Assembly (NCBI RefSeq): GCF_030408375.1
Contig: NZ_CP046530.1
Span: 2,289,802-2,353,801 of the forward strand
DNA length: 64,000 bases
Reading direction: 5' to 3'
Source: Corynebacterium afermentans subsp. lipophilum
GTDB lineage: Bacteria; Actinomycetota; Actinomycetes; Mycobacteriales; Mycobacteriaceae
Shown: positions 35,356 to 44,037 of the stretch, piece by piece
Numbering within the stretch: the first letter of the stretch is position 1
How the letters are laid out: each line of letters starts with the position of its first letter
Position numbers and translations under genes: made by a program
Notes under the pieces: generated by a model
Told to the model about the DNA's origin: nothing
Seen by the model: the letters and a program-made list of their open reading frames with translations, nothing else
Database searches by the model: none

Positions 35356-36858
35356 ATGCATTACACCCACCGCGAGGTGCGCTACCACGAGGACGTGGCC
35401 AGCCTCTTCGCCCACATCGGCGGACTCGACGCGGAAGATTCTGTGCTGCTCGAGTCCGCCGACATCACCACCCGTAACGGCCTGCAGTCCGTGGCGGTGC
35501 TGCGCGCTTCTGTGCGCGTGACCTGTACCGGCAACCGCGTGACCGTGGAGCCACTGACCCCATCTGGCGAGGTCATCGCAGCGGACCTGGGCCTTGAGGA
35601 GTACCGGGTGGGGGAGGGCGTCTACGAGTTCCCCGCATCACGCGCCGCGGACGAGCGCGAGCGTCTCACCGCCCCGTCCTCCGCCGACGTGCTCCGCGCG
35701 CTTACCACGCGCGCCGGTTACGGCAACGAGGACTTCCCGTTTCTCGCCGGCGGTTTCGCCTACGACTACCTGGATTCTTTCGAGCAGCTGCCCTTTGTGG
35801 AGGCTGGCCCGAACACGTACCCGGATTTCCAGTTTGTGCTCGCCGAGGTGCTCCTGCGCGTCAACCACGAAACGTCCACCGCGTACCTCGCGGGCGTCGA
35901 TGCGCATGGCGAGGGCATCGATCTCGAGCCGCTCGCGTCGCTTATCGACGCCCCCGTGCCCGCCTACGAACCCACCACCGAGAGCGCGGAGCGTGCCGTC
36001 GTCAAGGCAACTGTGTCCGACGCCGACTTCCGCGCGGACGTGGAGGGGCTCAAAGAACACATCGCCAACGGGGACATCTACCAGGTGGTGCCGGCACGGG
36101 CGTTCACGGCGGAGTGCGCGGACGCGTTCGGGGCGTACCGCCGGCTGCGCGAGTCCAACCCCTCGCCGTACATGTTCTACCTGCGCGGGCCGGGCTACGA
36201 GCTCTTCGGCGCCTCGCCGGAGTCCAACCTGAAGTTCGACCACACAACGCGCCAGGTTGAGCTGTACCCGATCGCCGGCACACGCCCGCGCGGGCTGAAT
36301 CCGGACGGGACGGTCAACCACGAGCTGGACACCCGCATGGAGCTGCAGCTGCGCACCGACGCCAAGGAGGTCGCAGAGCACACCATGCTGGTGGACCTGG
36401 CTCGCAACGACATGGCCCGCGTGGCCGAGCCTCGCACCCGGCGAGTTCGCGAGCTGCTGCAGGTGGACCGCTATTCCCGCGTGATGCACCTGGTCAGCCG
36501 GGTCACCGCGACGCTTGCCTCAGACCTGGACGCGATGGATGCCTACCGCGCCTGCATGAACATGGGCACGCTCACCGGCGCGCCGAAGCTGCGCGCGACC
36601 GAGCTGTTGCGTGGGGTGGAGGGCACACGCCGCGGCTCCTACGGCGGGGCGGTGGGCTACCTGCACGGCAGCGGCGACTTTGACACCTGCATTGTCATCC
36701 GCTCCGCGTTCGTCGCCGACGGTGTGGCCACGGTGCAGGCCGGCGCGGGCGTGGTGCGCGATTCCATCCCGCAGGCCGAGGCCGACGAGACCCTGCACAA
36801 GGCCTACGCGGTACTCCAGGCACTCGCCGCGGGCCGCGAATTGGAGGTGCACAAGTGA
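35356..36858 (+). CDS. trpE: Anthranilate synthase component I
   Basis: 500 residues, the normal length. It converts chorismate and the ammonia supplied by TrpG to anthranilate, the first step of tryptophan synthesis. Conserved chorismate-binding blocks include NGDIYQVVPAR (about 236-246), PSPYMFYLRG, FGASPESNLKF, PIAGTRPRG (about 308) and the C-terminal GAVGYL plus IRSAFV. The allosteric Trp-binding motif LLESAD is present near residues 30-35, so feedback inhibition is expected. ATG 35356 follows GAGG. First structural gene of the attenuated operon; overlaps trpG by four bases. Confidence 0.97.
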   Translation: MHYTHREVRYHEDVASLFAHIGGLDAEDSVLLESADITTRNGLQSVAVLRASVRVTCTGNRVTVEPLTPSGEVIAADLGLEEYRVGEGVYEFPASRAADERERLTAPSSADVLRALTTRAGYGNEDFPFLAGGFAYDYLDSFEQLPFVEAGPNTYPDFQFVLAEVLLRVNHETSTAYLAGVDAHGEGIDLEPLASLIDAPVPAYEPTTESAERAVVKATVSDADFRADVEGLKEHIANGDIYQVVPARAFTAECADAFGAYRRLRESNPSPYMFYLRGPGYELFGASPESNLKFDHTTRQVELYPIAGTRPRGLNPDGTVNHELDTRMELQLRTDAKEVAEHTMLVDLARNDMARVAEPRTRRVRELLQVDRYSRVMHLVSRVTATLASDLDAMDAYRACMNMGTLTGAPKLRATELLRGVEGTRRGSYGGAVGYLHGSGDFDTCIVIRSAFVADGVATVQAGAGVVRDSIPQAEADETLHKAYAVLQALAAGRELEVHK

Positions 36859-37466
36859 TCGTTTTACTGGATAACCAGGACTCTTTCGTCTACAACCTCG
36901 TCGACGCGCTCGCCGGCTTCGACACCGTGGTCTACCGCAACACCGTTGCTGCCGACACGGTGCTCGGCGCGAACCCGGAGCTCATCGTGCTCTCACCGGG
37001 CCCCGGCTACCCCGCGGACGCCGGCTGCATGATGGAGGTCATCGAGCGCGCCCAGGGCCGAATCCCCATCCTGGGCATCTGCCTGGGCTACCAGGCGCTC
37101 ATCGAGCACTTTGGCGGGCGCGTCCAGCCGTGTGGCCCCGAGCACGGCACCTCGGTTCCCATGAGGCTTACGGCTCCGCACCCGCTGTTCCGCGGCCTCA
37201 CGGTCGGCGGCGCCCCCGGCCAACCCGGCCTGGACGTGCCTGTTGCCCGCTACCACTCGCTGGGAGCGACCGAGGCGCCGGCCGGGATCGCGCCGCTGGC
37301 CTCGACGGACACACAGATCGGCGAGGTGATCATGGCCGCCGAGACCGAGGACGGCTACTCCATCGGCCTCCAATTCCACCCCGAATCCATCCTCTCCCCC
37401 GCAGGGCCCCAGCTGCTGGAGCGCTGCGTGGAACACCTGCTGCAGAAAGGACGCGACAATGGCTGA
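36855..37466 (+). CDS. trpG: Anthranilate synthase component II, glutamine amidotransferase
   Basis: 203 residues. Class I glutamine amidotransferase: oxyanion motif SPGPGYP near 50, nucleophile in LGICLGYQAL near 75 (GICLG), and catalytic QFHPESIL near 172. It supplies ammonia from glutamine to TrpE. It overlaps trpE (ATGA-type) and trpD by eight bases, ensuring equal output. Confidence 0.97.
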   Translation: MIVLLDNQDSFVYNLVDALAGFDTVVYRNTVAADTVLGANPELIVLSPGPGYPADAGCMMEVIERAQGRIPILGICLGYQALIEHFGGRVQPCGPEHGTSVPMRLTAPHPLFRGLTVGGAPGQPGLDVPVARYHSLGATEAPAGIAPLASTDTQIGEVIMAAETEDGYSIGLQFHPESILSPAGPQLLERCVEHLLQKGRDNG

Positions 37467-38478
37467 CCACGTAGAAATCTTCCGCCGCTTCATCAACAAC
37501 CCAGCCCCGACGTTGGAGGACGCGGTTGAGGCGTTCACCCCGCTGACCGTCGGCGACTACGACGACGTCCACATCGCGGCGCTGCTCGCCACCATCCGCA
37601 CCCGCGGGGAAACCTTCGCCGACATCGCAGGCGCGGCGAAGGCGTTCCTCGCCGCTGGCCGCCCGTTCCCGGTGACTGGCAAGGGGATCATGGACACCGC
37701 GGGCACCGGCGGCGACGGCGCAAACACCATCAACATCACCACCGCCGCCTCACTTGTGGCCGCGGCCGGCGGGGTGAAGATGATCAAGTGCGGCAACCGC
37801 TCGGTGTCTTCCAAGTCCGGGTCGGCCGATGTGCTGGAGGCCCTGAACATCCCGCTGGACCTCGACCCGGAGCGCGCGGTGCGCCAGTTCGAGTCCTCGA
37901 ACTTCACGTTCCTGTTCGCCCCGGCGTACAACCCCGCGATCGCTTTCGTGCAGCCGGTGCGCAAAAAACTCGGCGTGAGCACGTTATTTAACACGATGGG
38001 CCCATTATTGAGTCCCGCAAGGCCTGAATTCCAAATAATGGGGATTGCCAATCCTAAGTTAGGCCCCACTATTGCAAAGACCACGAAAACGCTCGGCCGT
38101 TCCCGCGCGCTCGTCGTTCACGGCGCCGGCACGGACGAGATCGCGGTCCACGGCGACACCCTCGTCTGGGAGCTCAAGGACGGCGAGATTTCCCACTACA
38201 CGGTGACGCCGGCGGAGCTTGGCGTGGATAAGCATACGCTCGAGGACCTCCGCGGGGGCGACGGCGAGCACAACGCCGCTGCCATGCGCGCCACCTTCGC
38301 AGGGGAGGGGCCGACCGCGCAGCGCGACGCCGTGGCCGTGAACGCCGGCGCGATGTTCTACCTCTACGGCATGGCGGACTCGCTTGCCGCCGGCACGGCG
38401 CATGCGAAGCACTTGCTTGCCGACGGTTCCGTGTCCCAGTGGCTCACCACCCACGAGGAGGCGGACTACAGTGGCTAA
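37459..38478 (+). CDS. trpD: Anthranilate phosphoribosyltransferase
   Basis: 339 residues. It transfers phosphoribose from PRPP to anthranilate. Motifs: DTAGTGGDGANTIN near 77-90 (PRPP/anthranilate site), KCGNRSVSSKSGSAD near 110-124, and RPEFQIMGI. A patch at ~37981-38075 is noticeably AT-richer (LFNTMGPLLSP), a conserved segment with unusual codon choice for this genome. It overlaps the start of trpCF. Confidence 0.97.
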   Translation: MADHVEIFRRFINNPAPTLEDAVEAFTPLTVGDYDDVHIAALLATIRTRGETFADIAGAAKAFLAAGRPFPVTGKGIMDTAGTGGDGANTINITTAASLVAAAGGVKMIKCGNRSVSSKSGSADVLEALNIPLDLDPERAVRQFESSNFTFLFAPAYNPAIAFVQPVRKKLGVSTLFNTMGPLLSPARPEFQIMGIANPKLGPTIAKTTKTLGRSRALVVHGAGTDEIAVHGDTLVWELKDGEISHYTVTPAELGVDKHTLEDLRGGDGEHNAAAMRATFAGEGPTAQRDAVAVNAGAMFYLYGMADSLAAGTAHAKHLLADGSVSQWLTTHEEADYSG

Positions 38479-39832
38479 GATTTTGACCGAAATTGTGGCG
38501 AACCGTAAACGTCACATTGACGGAATTCGACAACGTATCGGTCACGTTTCTTTCGACACGTTACGTTATTCAGAGCGATCGCTCTACGACGCTTTGGCCG
38601 CCCCGGGTGCCTCCTACATCATGGAGTGCAAGTCCGCCTCGCCCTCGCTCGGCACGATCCGCGAGGACTACAAGCCGGGGGAGATCGCAAGCGTCTACTC
38701 GCGCTACGCCTCGGCGATCTCCGTGCTGTGCGAGCCCGACTATTTTGGCGGGGACTACGACCACCTCGCCACCGTCGCCGCCACCACGCACCTGCCGGTG
38801 CTGTGCAAGGACTTCATCGTCGACGAGGTGCAGATCTACGCCGCCCGCTACTTTGGCGCGGACGCGGTGCTGTTGATGCTGTCGGTGCTCTCGGACGAGG
38901 AGTACACGCACCTGGCCTCGGTCGCGGAGTCGCTGCGCATGGACGTGCTTACCGAAGTCATCGATGAGAACGAGGCGGCCCGTGCCACCAAGCTCGGCGC
39001 GAAAATCTTCGGCGTGAACCACCGCAACCTCCACGACCTTTCCATCGACCTCGACCGCTCCGCCCGCCTGGCCGCACTCGCGCCGGACGGGGCAGTGGTG
39101 GTGGCCGAGTCCGGCATCCGCGCCGCCGCGACCGTTCGCCGGCTCGGCGGACACTCGGACGGGTTCCTGGTCGGCTCGCAGCTGACCTCACAGCCGGACA
39201 TCGACCGCGCCTGCCGCGAGCTGGTGTACGGCCCGAACAAGGTCTGCGGCCTGCGTTCCGCATCCGCCGCCCAGGCGGCAAAAGCGGCCGGCGCGGTGTA
39301 CGGCGGGCTGATCTTCGAAGAGGCTTCCCCGCGCAATGTTTCACGTGAAACGGCCGCACAGATCATAGCCGCGGAGCCGGGGCTCGACTACGTGGCGGTC
39401 TCGCGCCGCACCGCGGGCTACGACCGATTGGTCCAGCCCGGCATTGTCGCCGTCCAGGTCCACGCCCCGTACCAGGGCTCGCTCGGGGCCGAGCACGCGC
39501 TGATCGCGCGCGTCCGCTCCGAGGTCGATGTCCAGGTGTGGCGCGCTGTCGACATGACTGGGCCCAATGATGCGGCGGGCGTGGCGGAGCTCGTCGACCA
39601 GCTAGTGCTCGATTCCGGCACCGGAGGGACGGGGGAGCGGTTCGACTGGTCCCGCATCCCCACTACCGACGCGCTGCTCGCCGGCGGCTTGACCACCGAA
39701 AACCTCACCGACGCGCTGCGCACCGGCTGCACCGGCCTCGACCTCAACTCCGGCTTCGAAGACCCCCTCGGCCACAAGGATGCCGCTGCCTTGCGACGAG
39801 GCTTCGCCACCATCCGCAACTTCCACACTTAA
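38471..39832 (+). CDS. trpCF: Bifunctional indole-3-glycerol-phosphate synthase / phosphoribosylanthranilate isomerase
   Basis: 453 residues from GTG 38471 (the frame opens at 38384 inside trpD). The N-terminal TrpC barrel has [12 protein letters not shown] near 50, [12 protein letters not shown] near 110 and [11 protein letters not shown]; the C-terminal TrpF barrel (from about 257) has [12 protein letters not shown], then LQVHAP-type and GGLTTENL motifs and ends with DLNSGFED. The fusion is usual for corynebacteria and enterics. A parS site is embedded at 39337-39352, encoding NVSRET in the linker of the TrpF half. Confidence 0.97.
   Translation: MAKILTEIVANRKRHIDGIRQRIGHVSFDTLRYSERSLYDALAAPGASYIMECKSASPSLGTIREDYKPGEIASVYSRYASAISVLCEPDYFGGDYDHLATVAATTHLPVLCKDFIVDEVQIYAARYFGADAVLLMLSVLSDEEYTHLASVAESLRMDVLTEVIDENEAARATKLGAKIFGVNHRNLHDLSIDLDRSARLAALAPDGAVVVAESGIRAAATVRRLGGHSDGFLVGSQLTSQPDIDRACRELVYGPNKVCGLRSASAAQAAKAAGAVYGGLIFEEASPRNVSRETAAQIIAAEPGLDYVAVSRRTAGYDRLVQPGIVAVQVHAPYQGSLGAEHALIARVRSEVDVQVWRAVDMTGPNDAAGVAELVDQLVLDSGTGGTGERFDWSRIPTTDALLAGGLTTENLTDALRTGCTGLDLNSGFEDPLGHKDAAALRRGFATIRNFHT
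39337..39352. promoter_or_regulatory. parS: parS site 4, inside trpCF
   Basis: TGTTTCACGTGAAACG, one end mismatch, read in frame as Val-Ser-Arg-Glu-Thr. Confidence 0.95.
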
Positions 39833-39842
39833 GGACAAAAAC

Positions 39843-41036
39843 ATGACCCTGCTCCCTGCCTACTACGGCGAGTTCGGCGGACAGTTCGTCCCCGAGTCGC
39901 TCATCCCGGCGCTCGACCAGCTTGAGCAAGCCTTCGTGGACGCGTTCAACGACGAGGCATTCATGAACGAGTACCGCGGCCTGCTCCGCGAATACCTCGG
40001 TCGACCCACCCCGCTCACCGAGTGCCGCAACCTACCGCTCGAAGGCAACGCGCGCATCTTCCTCAAGCGCGAGGACCTCGTCCACGGCGGCGCGCACAAG
40101 ACCAACCAGGTCATCGGCCAGGCGCTGCTGGCCAAGCAGATGGGAAAGACCCGCATCATCGCGGAGACCGGCGCCGGCCAGCACGGCACCGCCACCGCGC
40201 TCGCCTGCGCGCTGCTGGGCCTGGAGTGCGTGATCTACATGGGCAAGACCGACATGGAACGCCAAGCGCCGAACGTCTACCGCATGCGCCTGATGGGCGC
40301 CGAGGTCGTCGGTGTGGAATCCGGCGCGGGCACGCTCAAAGACGCGGTGAACGAGGCGCTTCGCGACTGGACCGCCACCTTCCACGAATCCCACTACCTC
40401 CTTGGCACCGCGGCGGGGCCGCACCCGTTCCCGAAGATCGTCAAGGAGTTCCACCGCGTGATCTCCACCGAGGCCCGCGCCCAGATCCTCGAGCGAACCG
40501 GGCGGCTTCCCGACGTCGTAGTCGCCTGCGTCGGCGGCGGCTCCAACGCGATCGGCACCTTCGCCGACTTCATCGACGACACCAGTGTCGAGCTCGTCGG
40601 TGCCGAACCCGGGGGAGAGGGCTTCGGCCTCGGCGCCCACGGCGCGGCCATCGCCCAGGGCACGACCGGCCTGCTCCACGGCACGTATTCCTACCTGATG
40701 TGCGACGAGGACGGCCAAGTGCAGGATTCCTACTCCATTTCCGCCGGCCTGGACTACCCGGGCGTGGGCCCGGAGCACGCACACCTGGCCAAGTCCGGCC
40801 GCGCTTCTTATGTTCCCGTGACCGACGACGAGGCCCTCAACGCCTTCCAGGCACTGTCGCGCCACGAGGGCATCATCCCCGCGCTCGAGTCCTCACACGC
40901 TCTCGCCTACGCCCTCAAGCGTGCCGCCGAGCACCCGTCCGACGCGGAGCCGTTGCACATCCTGGTCACCCTGTCCGGCCGCGGCGACAAAGACATCGCC
41001 CACGTGCAAACCTCGCTCGACAAGAAGGAGAAGTAA
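39843..41036 (+). CDS. trpB: Tryptophan synthase beta subunit
   Basis: 397 residues from ATG 39843. PLP enzyme that condenses indole with serine. The Schiff-base lysine is in [11 protein letters not shown] (near 84-92); [12 protein letters not shown] and the phosphate-binding [12 protein letters not shown] are present. It partners with TrpA, which follows immediately. Confidence 0.98.
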   Translation: MTLLPAYYGEFGGQFVPESLIPALDQLEQAFVDAFNDEAFMNEYRGLLREYLGRPTPLTECRNLPLEGNARIFLKREDLVHGGAHKTNQVIGQALLAKQMGKTRIIAETGAGQHGTATALACALLGLECVIYMGKTDMERQAPNVYRMRLMGAEVVGVESGAGTLKDAVNEALRDWTATFHESHYLLGTAAGPHPFPKIVKEFHRVISTEARAQILERTGRLPDVVVACVGGGSNAIGTFADFIDDTSVELVGAEPGGEGFGLGAHGAAIAQGTTGLLHGTYSYLMCDEDGQVQDSYSISAGLDYPGVGPEHAHLAKSGRASYVPVTDDEALNAFQALSRHEGIIPALESSHALAYALKRAAEHPSDAEPLHILVTLSGRGDKDIAHVQTSLDKKEK

Positions 41037-41852
41037 ATGAACCGCTACGAGAAGCTCTTCGCTAAAGGTGACGGCGCGTTCGTGCCCTTCATCATGCTCT
41101 CGGACCCGACCCCGGAGGACGCGGTGGAGATCGTCTCCGCCGTCGTTGACGCCGGGGCGGATGCAGTGGAGCTCGGCGTGCCGTTCTCCGACCCCGTCGC
41201 GGACGGCCCCGCCATTCAGGGTGCGCATGTGAGGGCGTTGGCGGGCGGAGCGACCGTCGATAAGGCGCTTGCGCAAATCCGCACCATCCGCGAGCGTTAC
41301 CCGGAGCTGCCCATCGGCATGCTGGTATACGGCAACGTCGCGCACGCGCGCGGCCTCGAGCGGTTCTACCGCGAGTTCAAGGAGGCGGGTGCGGACAGCA
41401 TTTTGCTTCCCGACGTCCCCGTGCGTGAGTCCGCCCCCTTCAGCGCAGCCGCCACCGCGGCCGGCATCGACCCGATCTACATCGCCCCGGCGAAGGCGTC
41501 GGAGGAAACGCTCGAGGCTGTGGCGGCGAACTCGCGCGGCTACATCTACGCCATCTCGCGCGACGGCGTGACCGGTGCGGACAAGGAGGCGACGGTGCAG
41601 GGCCTGCGTGAGGTCGTCGACAATGTGCGAAAGTTCGGTGGGCCTCCGGTGCTGCTGGGCTTCGGCATTTCCAAACCGCAGCACGTGCGCGACGCGATCG
41701 CCGCGGGGGCCGCGGGAGCGATCACCGGCTCGGCGATCACCAACATCATCGACAAATACATCGAGGGCAACCATGTGACCGACATGGACGCGCTGAAAGC
41801 CGAGCTGAGTGAGTACGTCACTGCCATGAAGGGCGCTACGATCGCATCATGA
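41037..41852 (+). CDS. trpA: Tryptophan synthase alpha subunit
   Basis: 271 residues. It cleaves indole-3-glycerol phosphate to indole. The catalytic Glu/Asp lie in DAVELGVPFSDPVADGP (about 42-58) and LPDVPVRES; GFGISKPQHV and GAITGSAI bind the phosphate. ATG directly follows the trpB stop. The stop overlaps the next ATG (ATGA at 41849). Confidence 0.97.
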   Translation: MNRYEKLFAKGDGAFVPFIMLSDPTPEDAVEIVSAVVDAGADAVELGVPFSDPVADGPAIQGAHVRALAGGATVDKALAQIRTIRERYPELPIGMLVYGNVAHARGLERFYREFKEAGADSILLPDVPVRESAPFSAAATAAGIDPIYIAPAKASEETLEAVAANSRGYIYAISRDGVTGADKEATVQGLREVVDNVRKFGGPPVLLGFGISKPQHVRDAIAAGAAGAITGSAITNIIDKYIEGNHVTDMDALKAELSEYVTAMKGATIAS

Positions 41853-42214
41853 CCTGTTCACGACGCATGTTCCTGCTCGGCACCGCAACCACGTTTGCCG
41901 GTGCGTTCCTCGCCGCCTGTGGAGAGGCGGCCCCCGAAGAAGTTGCCAAGACCGACGTGCCCGTCGGCTCCGCGGTGATCCTGGACAAGTTCATCATCGC
42001 CCAGCCCACCGCCGGCACCTACGTGGCCTACTCGAGTGTGTGCCCGCACCAGCAGAAGAAGATCACCAAGGTTGAGGGCGACACCGTCAAGTGCACTGCC
42101 CACGGCTCGGTGTTCAGCATCGCTGACGGCGCCCGCGTCTCCGGCCCGGCCGTCACTGGGATGCGCGAGGTGCCAGTGACCGACGCCGGCGACAAAGTCT
42201 CCGTTTCCGAGTAG
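41849..42214 (+). CDS. Rieske [2Fe-2S] lipoprotein
   Basis: 121 residues. The N-terminus carries a twin Arg (SRRMFLLGT) and a lipobox LAAC, suggesting Tat export of the folded iron-sulfur protein and lipid anchoring. The cluster ligands are in CPHQ (near 64) and CTAHGS (near 82), the two Cys-His pairs of Rieske proteins. It is short for a quinol-oxidase subunit and may be an electron carrier of unknown partner. It overlaps trpA by four bases and the next gene starts directly after its stop, so it is in the trp transcription unit. Confidence 0.85.
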   Translation: MTCSRRMFLLGTATTFAGAFLAACGEAAPEEVAKTDVPVGSAVILDKFIIAQPTAGTYVAYSSVCPHQQKKITKVEGDTVKCTAHGSVFSIADGARVSGPAVTGMREVPVTDAGDKVSVSE

Positions 42215-43156
42215 ATGAAGAAGCTCGACCCGCTACTTGTCGGCATCGTTGTCGCGGCGGCGCTCGCGTTCGTGCTGCCCGCCCAGGGCGCGTTCGCGGA
42301 CGGGTTCGCCGTCGCGGTGAAGCTGGGCATTGCGCTGCTGTTCTTCCTCTACGGCGCGCGCCTGTCTACCCAGGAGGCGCTCAAAGGCCTGACCAACTGG
42401 CGTCTGCACGCGCTGATCCTGGCGTTCACGTTTGTCATCTACCCGGTGATTGGCCTGCTCGCTCGCCCGACGACGGCCTTCATGTCCGAGGACCTGTACC
42501 AGGGCCTGCTGTTCATGTCGCTGGTGCCGTCCACCGTGCAGTCCTCAGTGGCGCTCACCGGGGTGGCGCGCGGCAACGTCTCGGGCGCGGTCGTGGCGGC
42601 GTCTGTGTCCTCGCTCGTCGGTGTGGTGGCCACGCCGCTTCTTGTGATGTGGCTGATGGGCGCCGGCGACGGGGTGTCCGTGGACGCCTCCGTGTTCGGC
42701 GACATCGCGCTGCAGCTGCTCCTGCCGTTCATCTTGGGGCAACTCGCGCACAACTTCGTCCCGCGGGTGGGGGAGCTGGCCAAGTCGAAGGCGACGAAGA
42801 TCGTGGACCGCGGCTCCATCTGGTTGGTGGTCTACTCCGCGTTTTCGCGCGGCGTCGTCTCCGGGGTCTGGTCGAACGTCTCCGCGTGGGAGATCGTGTT
42901 CCTCACCGTGTTCTCGTGCGTGCTGGTCGTCGCTATGCTGTGGCTCACCCGCATCCTCCCGGAGGCGCTGCGCTTCCCACGCGAGGATCGCGTGGCCATC
43001 CAAATGTGCGGCACCCAGAAGTCCCTCGCGACCGGCCTGCCCATGGCCACCGTCATCTTCGGCGGCGCCTCACTCGGCGTCCTGATCATCCCGCTGATGA
43101 TCTACCACATGTGCCAACTGGTCATCTGCTCCGCGTACGCCTCCCGAATTTCCTAG
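42215..43156 (+). CDS. Bile acid:sodium symporter-like transporter (SBF-like)
   Basis: 313 residues, ten hydrophobic segments, no signal peptide. SBF-like (YfeH-type) features: LSTQEALKGLTNWRLH near 52 and SLVPSTVQSSVALTGVARGN near 110-130; GTQKSLATGLPMA near 268 is the second core-domain crossover region. Substrate unknown; this branch is not limited to bile acids. It starts at the base after the Rieske gene stop, so the two are co-translated within the extended trp operon. Confidence 0.85.
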   Translation: MKKLDPLLVGIVVAAALAFVLPAQGAFADGFAVAVKLGIALLFFLYGARLSTQEALKGLTNWRLHALILAFTFVIYPVIGLLARPTTAFMSEDLYQGLLFMSLVPSTVQSSVALTGVARGNVSGAVVAASVSSLVGVVATPLLVMWLMGAGDGVSVDASVFGDIALQLLLPFILGQLAHNFVPRVGELAKSKATKIVDRGSIWLVVYSAFSRGVVSGVWSNVSAWEIVFLTVFSCVLVVAMLWLTRILPEALRFPREDRVAIQMCGTQKSLATGLPMATVIFGGASLGVLIIPLMIYHMCQLVICSAYASRIS

Positions 43157-43819
43157 GAGTTTCACGTGAAACATTTCGTCCGCATCCACTACAACGTCCC
43201 CGAACTCGGCGGCGAGCTGCTCAACATCGCCGAACTCGAGGAAATCTCGGCCCACGAGTGCACCATGGTGCGCATGATTGAACTCGACCCGGCCGAGACC
43301 ATCACCGGCATCTACGTCGACGGCCGTGTCATCGGCCAGGCAAACCAACCCATGGGCACCGTCCCACACCCGCGCACCTACGACTCCATGGAGGGCATCA
43401 CCGCCACCCACCTCAGCGAGGAGGAGTTCGAGGGCCTCTGGTCCGAGGCGCAGGCAAAGTTGCAATAGCTTATCGACGTCCCTCCGGCCCGCCCCGCCAC
43501 CGGCGCGGGCCTTTTTCGTTGGTGGGACCCAATAGTTGGGGGTTTCGGAATTGTCCGCAATGCGGAGTTGCGGGGGACCGGACGACAACGCCACCGCGAG
43601 AGTGATCGGCCAGGCAAGCAGAGTCAGAGCAGACAATATCCCCAGCAGGGGGCGCTTATCCCACACCGCCATAACAAACCCCAGAACAGATACCGCGATC
43701 AAAGCAACCCAATAAAGCCATTGGGCCCACATGGGAACGCGGTCACCCATGAACGGTGCTGCGATCCAAACCGCCGCAAAAATCGGGTAGATAAACGCTG
43801 TGCGGTGAGCTTTCTCCAT
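43070..43819 (-). CDS. Putative small membrane protein with repeat-derived read-through tail
   Basis: From ATG 43819 (MEKAHRTAFIYPIFAAVWIAA) the first ~85 residues form three hydrophobic segments, a plausible small membrane protein. After residue ~83 the frame passes through a 61-bp hairpin repeat (43513-43573, giving PQLRIADNSETPNYW) and then runs antisense through the whole gene 43166-43468. The first part looks real; the tail probably results from a repeat insertion that removed the original stop. It may be a decayed gene. Confidence 0.4.
   Translation of the reverse strand: MEKAHRTAFIYPIFAAVWIAAPFMGDRVPMWAQWLYWVALIAVSVLGFVMAVWDKRPLLGILSALTLLAWPITLAVALSSGPPQLRIADNSETPNYWVPPTKKARAGGGAGRRDVDKLLQLCLRLGPEALELLLAEVGGGDALHGVVGARVWDGAHGLVCLADDTAVDVDAGDGLGRVEFNHAHHGALVGRDFLEFGDVEQLAAEFGDVVVDADEMFHVKLLGNSGGVRGADDQLAHVVDHQRDDQDAE
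43158..43173. promoter_or_regulatory. parS: parS site 5, containing a start codon
   Basis: AGTTTCACGTGAAACA. The GTG at its centre (43166) is the start codon of the next gene. Confidence 0.95.
43166..43468 (+). CDS. Hypothetical protein ending the extended trp operon
   Basis: 100 residues from GTG 43166, with AGGAG six bases upstream; the start codon is inside parS site 5. Alternating strands in the first half (HFVRIHYNV, MVRMIELDP, TITGIYVDG) and a helical C-terminus (LSEEEFEGLWSEAQAKL). The pattern recalls the small DUF6881-type proteins, but this is a weak impression. It lies nine bases after the transporter gene and before a terminator. Confidence 0.6.
   Translation: MKHFVRIHYNVPELGGELLNIAELEEISAHECTMVRMIELDPAETITGIYVDGRVIGQANQPMGTVPHPRTYDSMEGITATHLSEEEFEGLWSEAQAKLQ
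43485..43516 (+). terminator. Terminator of the extended trp operon
   Basis: GGCCCGC / GCGGGCC stem with a 12-base loop, followed by five T. A TATCGACG motif (43471-43478) sits between the last stop codon and this stem. Confidence 0.88.
43513..43573. repeat. 61-bp hairpin repeat, copy 1
   Basis: It begins TTTTCGTTGG and ends with TTGTCCGCAATGCGGA and GTTGCGG. Offset 378 bp from copy 2, same length. The middle part (CCAATAGTTGG) is the exact reverse complement of the corresponding CCAACTATTGG in copy 2, so pairing is conserved while sequence is not. Confidence 0.75.
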
Positions 43820-43871
43820 GGTCCGGCACCTCTCCACCCGCATTCATGGTGGCATCCCGACATTCCCGCAG

Positions 43872-43890
43872 CTGTCCGCAATGCGGAGCC
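43872..43890. repeat. Partial hairpin repeat unit
   Basis: CTGTCCGCAATGCGGAGCC: a third copy of the GTCCGCAATGCGGA core, directly before copy 2. Confidence 0.65.
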
Positions 43891-43954
43891 TTTTCGTTGG
43901 CCCTTACCAACTATTGGTGGAGGCGGAATTGTCCGCAATGCGGAGTTGCGGACA
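43891..43954. repeat. 61-bp hairpin repeat, copy 2
   Basis: Same layout as copy 1. Its 3' part is a full dyad, TTGTCCGCAA / TTGCGGACAA around a 6-base loop (43928-43954). It lies just upstream of the 13E12/HNH gene. Confidence 0.75.
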
Positions 43955-43991
43955 AGTTTCAGCAGGTCAGAGGAATGTCGGACGCGAGTTT

Positions 43992-43997
43992 TATAAT
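43992..43997 (+). promoter_or_regulatory. -10 box of the DUF222/HNH gene
   Basis: A perfect TATAAT; transcription would start near 44004, 34 bases before the chosen ATG 44038. Confidence 0.55.
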
Positions 43998-44037
43998 GTA
44001 CGCAATCGAACTCGCATTCGCCTCAAGGGGGGCCAAA

